Shown one piece after another: positions 5,385-6,486 of a stretch of DNA of 6,486 nt. The translations under genes were made by a program, and so were the position numbers. The stretch is from Acidobacteriota bacterium. Its GTDB lineage: Bacteria > Acidobacteriota > Vicinamibacteria > Vicinamibacterales > UBA8438. Numbering within the stretch: the stretch's first letter is position 1; each line of letters begins with the position of its first letter. The stretch is from NCBI GenBank assembly GCA_011523485.1, contig WTGR01000325.1, forward strand, positions 1-6,486, given 5' to 3'. The notes below the pieces were generated by a model. It searched no databases. It saw only the letters and a program-made list of their open reading frames with translations, and had not been told where the DNA came from.

Positions 5385-5678
5385 CTCCAGCTCCGGCGGG
5401 ATCGGGCTGTCGTCGGTCCCCGCGTACCCCTTGGGCGAGAAGTTCCAGCCCAGCACCGACGACGTGAACGCCCGGAAGTCCGGCAGCCAAGGCTCCGGCT
5501 CGGGGTCGGGATGGAATCGACGTTCGGCGACGCTGGCGCGCAACAGCCGCTGCCCTTCCGGATCGCGCGGGAGAATCGCGCCGGCGCGCACCAGGGCCGG
5601 GGCCGACACCACGAGACCGGTCGGCCGGACGAAGCCGATCCACTCCAGGTGGGCATCGATGTGGGGGTCGCGCTTCAT
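5385..5678 (-). pseudogene. N-terminal fragment of a large Eco57I-like DNA methyltransferase/restriction protein
   Basis: Ninety-eight residues starting MKRDPHIDAHLEWIGFVRPT, with GLVVSAPALV, LPDFRAF and SVLGWNFSPKGY, ending IPPELE. I recognise this, with moderate confidence, as the opening of very large (over 1000 residues) adenine-specific methyltransferases of the Eco57I/N6-methylase type found in defence islands. No SAM-binding or NPPY motif is included, since the match breaks off after PPELE and the DNA then continues with TM0106-type sequence in another frame. The ATG at 5678-5676 overlaps the VapC stop as ATGA, so translation would be coupled to the toxin gene and the start is secure. 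The frame stays open well past the junction, so a chimeric product could be made, but the part after residue 98 is out-of-frame translation. The family call is less sure than the truncation. Confidence 0.62.
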
Positions 5679-6082
5679 CTACGCTGCCGATCTCCTAGCT
5701 GGATGAGAGGCACATCGTAGCGTGTGAAGGTCGAGTCGGCCGTCACCAACGTCAACCCCTCGCTCTGCGCCTGCGCAACCAGCACGCGGTCGAAGGGATC
5801 ACGATGGTGCGGCGGCAGCACGCCGACCGCGAGCGCGTGAGCGTGCGTGATGGGGAGTTCCCGGACGCGGCTGACTCTCATGCGCTCCGGAACGTAGATC
5901 GCCGGGGGCTCTGGTAGCGGCAGCTTCCCGATCGCGTGCTTGATGACGATTTCCCAGACGCTCGCCGCCGAGAGGTACCGCCGTGACGTGGGCGCGGCAA
6001 GGGACTCCAGCAGATCGGCGTCGAAACGCTCGCGATCAGTCTGAAGCCACAGCCAGCAGTGGGTGTCGAGGAGGAACTTCAC
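5675..6082 (-). CDS. vapC: VapC-family PIN-domain toxin (ribonuclease)
   Basis: A 135-residue PIN-domain protein of normal length for VapC. The acidic metal-binding residues are all present: D6 in VKFLLDTHCWLW, E44 in SVWEIVIK, D95 and D98 in HHRDPFDR, and D116 in LVTADSTF. VapC toxins are Mg-dependent endoribonucleases that cleave tRNA or rRNA and are held inactive by the partner antitoxin. The start is the GTG at 6082: the protein then begins exactly at the family's first beta strand, whereas the longer open frame to 6310 overlaps the antitoxin in another frame and is meaningless. The ribosome binding site is weak (GGA close to the start). The antitoxin ends 49 nt upstream. The stop overlaps the next start as ATGA. 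The gene looks intact, unlike its downstream neighbours. Confidence 0.93.
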   Translation of the reverse strand: MKFLLDTHCWLWLQTDRERFDADLLESLAAPTSRRYLSAASVWEIVIKHAIGKLPLPEPPAIYVPERMRVSRVRELPITHAHALAVGVLPPHHRDPFDRVLVAQAQSEGLTLVTADSTFTRYDVPLIQLGDRQRR

Positions 6083-6131
6083 GGTCCGTCTTCGATAGCC
6101 CTCGGGCCGCTCGATGCTCGGGGATATCCCA

Positions 6132-6365
6132 TCACTCGCTACGCCCTTCGAAAGCGCGCAGCAGCTCCTCATCGAGCGGATCGTCGAAGTCGTCAGGCAC
6201 GACGAAACGCCCCTCGTCGACACCGAACACGGGCAGGGTCTCCTCGATCGGCACGAGCCGGGCCACTGGCTGACCAGAGCGCGTGATGATGACGTCTTCC
6301 CCGGCGGCAATCTGCTGCAGCAGCCGGGAAAGATGCGTCTTGGCCTCGTGAACGCTGACGGTCAT
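6132..6365 (-). CDS. Phd/YefM-family antitoxin of the VapC toxin
   Basis: A 77-residue protein with the standard Phd/YefM N-terminal dimerisation and DNA-binding fold: TVSVHEAKTHLSRLLQQIAA (2-21), then GEDVIITRSGQPVARLVPI (22-40), whose ITRSGQPVARL is the family hallmark. The acidic, flexible C-terminus, FVVPDDFDDPLDEELLRAF (about 54-72), is the part that normally wraps around the toxin. Antitoxins of this kind usually repress their own operon by binding palindromes near the promoter. The gene precedes vapC by 49 nt in the usual antitoxin-first order. The ATG at 6365 is supported by protein homology. There is no Shine-Dalgarno sequence, and a promoter 6 nt upstream suggests a leaderless message. 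Confidence 0.93.
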   Translation of the reverse strand: MTVSVHEAKTHLSRLLQQIAAGEDVIITRSGQPVARLVPIEETLPVFGVDEGRFVVPDDFDDPLDEELLRAFEGRSE

Positions 6366-6371
6366 GACGCG

Positions 6372-6399
6372 AGTATAGACTAAGCGGGGAATCCTTCAA
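6372..6399 (-). promoter_or_regulatory. Promoter of the antitoxin-vapC operon
   Basis: On the minus strand, TTGAAG (6399-6394) and TATACT (6377-6372) are separated by exactly 16 nt, a good sigma-70-type promoter. Only 6 nt (CGCGTC) separate the -10 box from the antitoxin ATG, so transcription should start at or next to the A of the ATG and give a leaderless mRNA. The -35 box overlaps the stop codon of the gene entering from the right edge. Confidence 0.6.
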
Positions 6400-6486
6400 T
6401 TCGTCTCCGGCCAGAGGTACACGAGACCGATCGGCTCGACACGCCGTGCCTGCACCTCGTAGAACGCCCGTATCCGACCCGGCTCC
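6396..6486 (-). CDS. C-terminal end of an unidentified protein (runs off the right edge)
   Basis: From base 6485 a minus-strand frame of 29 codons runs to a TGA at 6398-6396. It reads EPGRIRAFYEVQARRVEPIG and then LVYLWPETN. The alternation of hydrophobic and charged residues (IRAFYEV, IGLVYLW) looks like real protein, probably a beta-rich C-terminus, and the frame ends 30 nt before the antitoxin start on the same strand. I do not recognise the family and the rest lies outside the window. Its stop codon overlaps the -35 box of the antitoxin promoter, so some read-through into the toxin-antitoxin pair is possible. Confidence 0.6.
   Translation of the reverse strand, partial: EPGRIRAFYEVQARRVEPIGLVYLWPETN

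Noticed and set aside
4412..5656. A 414-residue minus-strand open frame as one intact gene
   Set aside because: Only about residues 95-290 match a nuclease; both ends are out-of-frame readings of the methyltransferase and ATPase fragments. The start has no support.
1..6486. CRISPR array, insertion sequence or rRNA
   Set aside because: No regularly spaced repeats, transposase motifs with terminal inverted repeats, or rRNA-like sequence were seen on either strand.

Overview
This is a GC-rich, gene-dense window from a bacterium. Nothing in it fixes the taxon. The base composition and the mix of toxin-antitoxin modules with broken defence-type genes would suit an uncultured environmental or host-associated lineage such as an Acidobacteriota-like or proteobacterial genome, but that is a guess. 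Most genes lie on the minus strand.

Left part (1-1820): two toxin-antitoxin-like modules sit back to back. On the minus strand, a conserved 146-residue protein (8-448) overlaps the first 24 codons of what looks like a DUF6036-type nucleotidyltransferase, which leaves the window at base 1. On the plus strand, a 125-residue basic protein (695-1072) overlaps by 8 nt an AbiEii/AbiGii-family nucleotidyltransferase toxin (1065-1820). The gap between them holds an inverted repeat next to a TATGAT box, a plausible operator-promoter for the plus-strand pair.

Middle (1864-3245): three minus-strand genes look like ordinary accessory or chromosomal genes. They are a zinc-knuckle/KOW-like small protein, an exported cupin with a perfect 11-bp inverted repeat just inside its promoter, and a small membrane-anchored coiled-coil protein.

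Gap at 3246-3802: no convincing gene. It holds a 23-nt block with the geometry of a tRNA 3' end (T-loop to CCA, probably tRNA-Leu) without the rest of the tRNA, as expected of the distal attachment-site copy left by an integrated element. Its orientation puts the element on the higher-coordinate side.

Right part (3803-5678): on the minus strand, pieces of four larger genes are joined head to tail in different frames. In transcription order they are the N-terminus of a large Eco57I-like DNA methyltransferase, the nuclease part of a TM0106-type RecB-like nuclease/helicase, the C-terminal half of an AAA+ ATPase, and N- and C-terminal pieces of a subtilisin-like (S8) protease without its catalytic core. 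This looks like the collapsed remains of a much longer defence-type island, produced by several internal deletions.

Right end (5675-6486): an intact VapC PIN toxin and its Phd/YefM-type antitoxin lie directly upstream of the scar. The VapC stop overlaps the methyltransferase start as ATGA, so the toxin-antitoxin pair was probably in one transcript with the lost system. The antitoxin has a clear promoter that predicts a leaderless mRNA. The last 29 residues of another minus-strand gene run in from the right edge.
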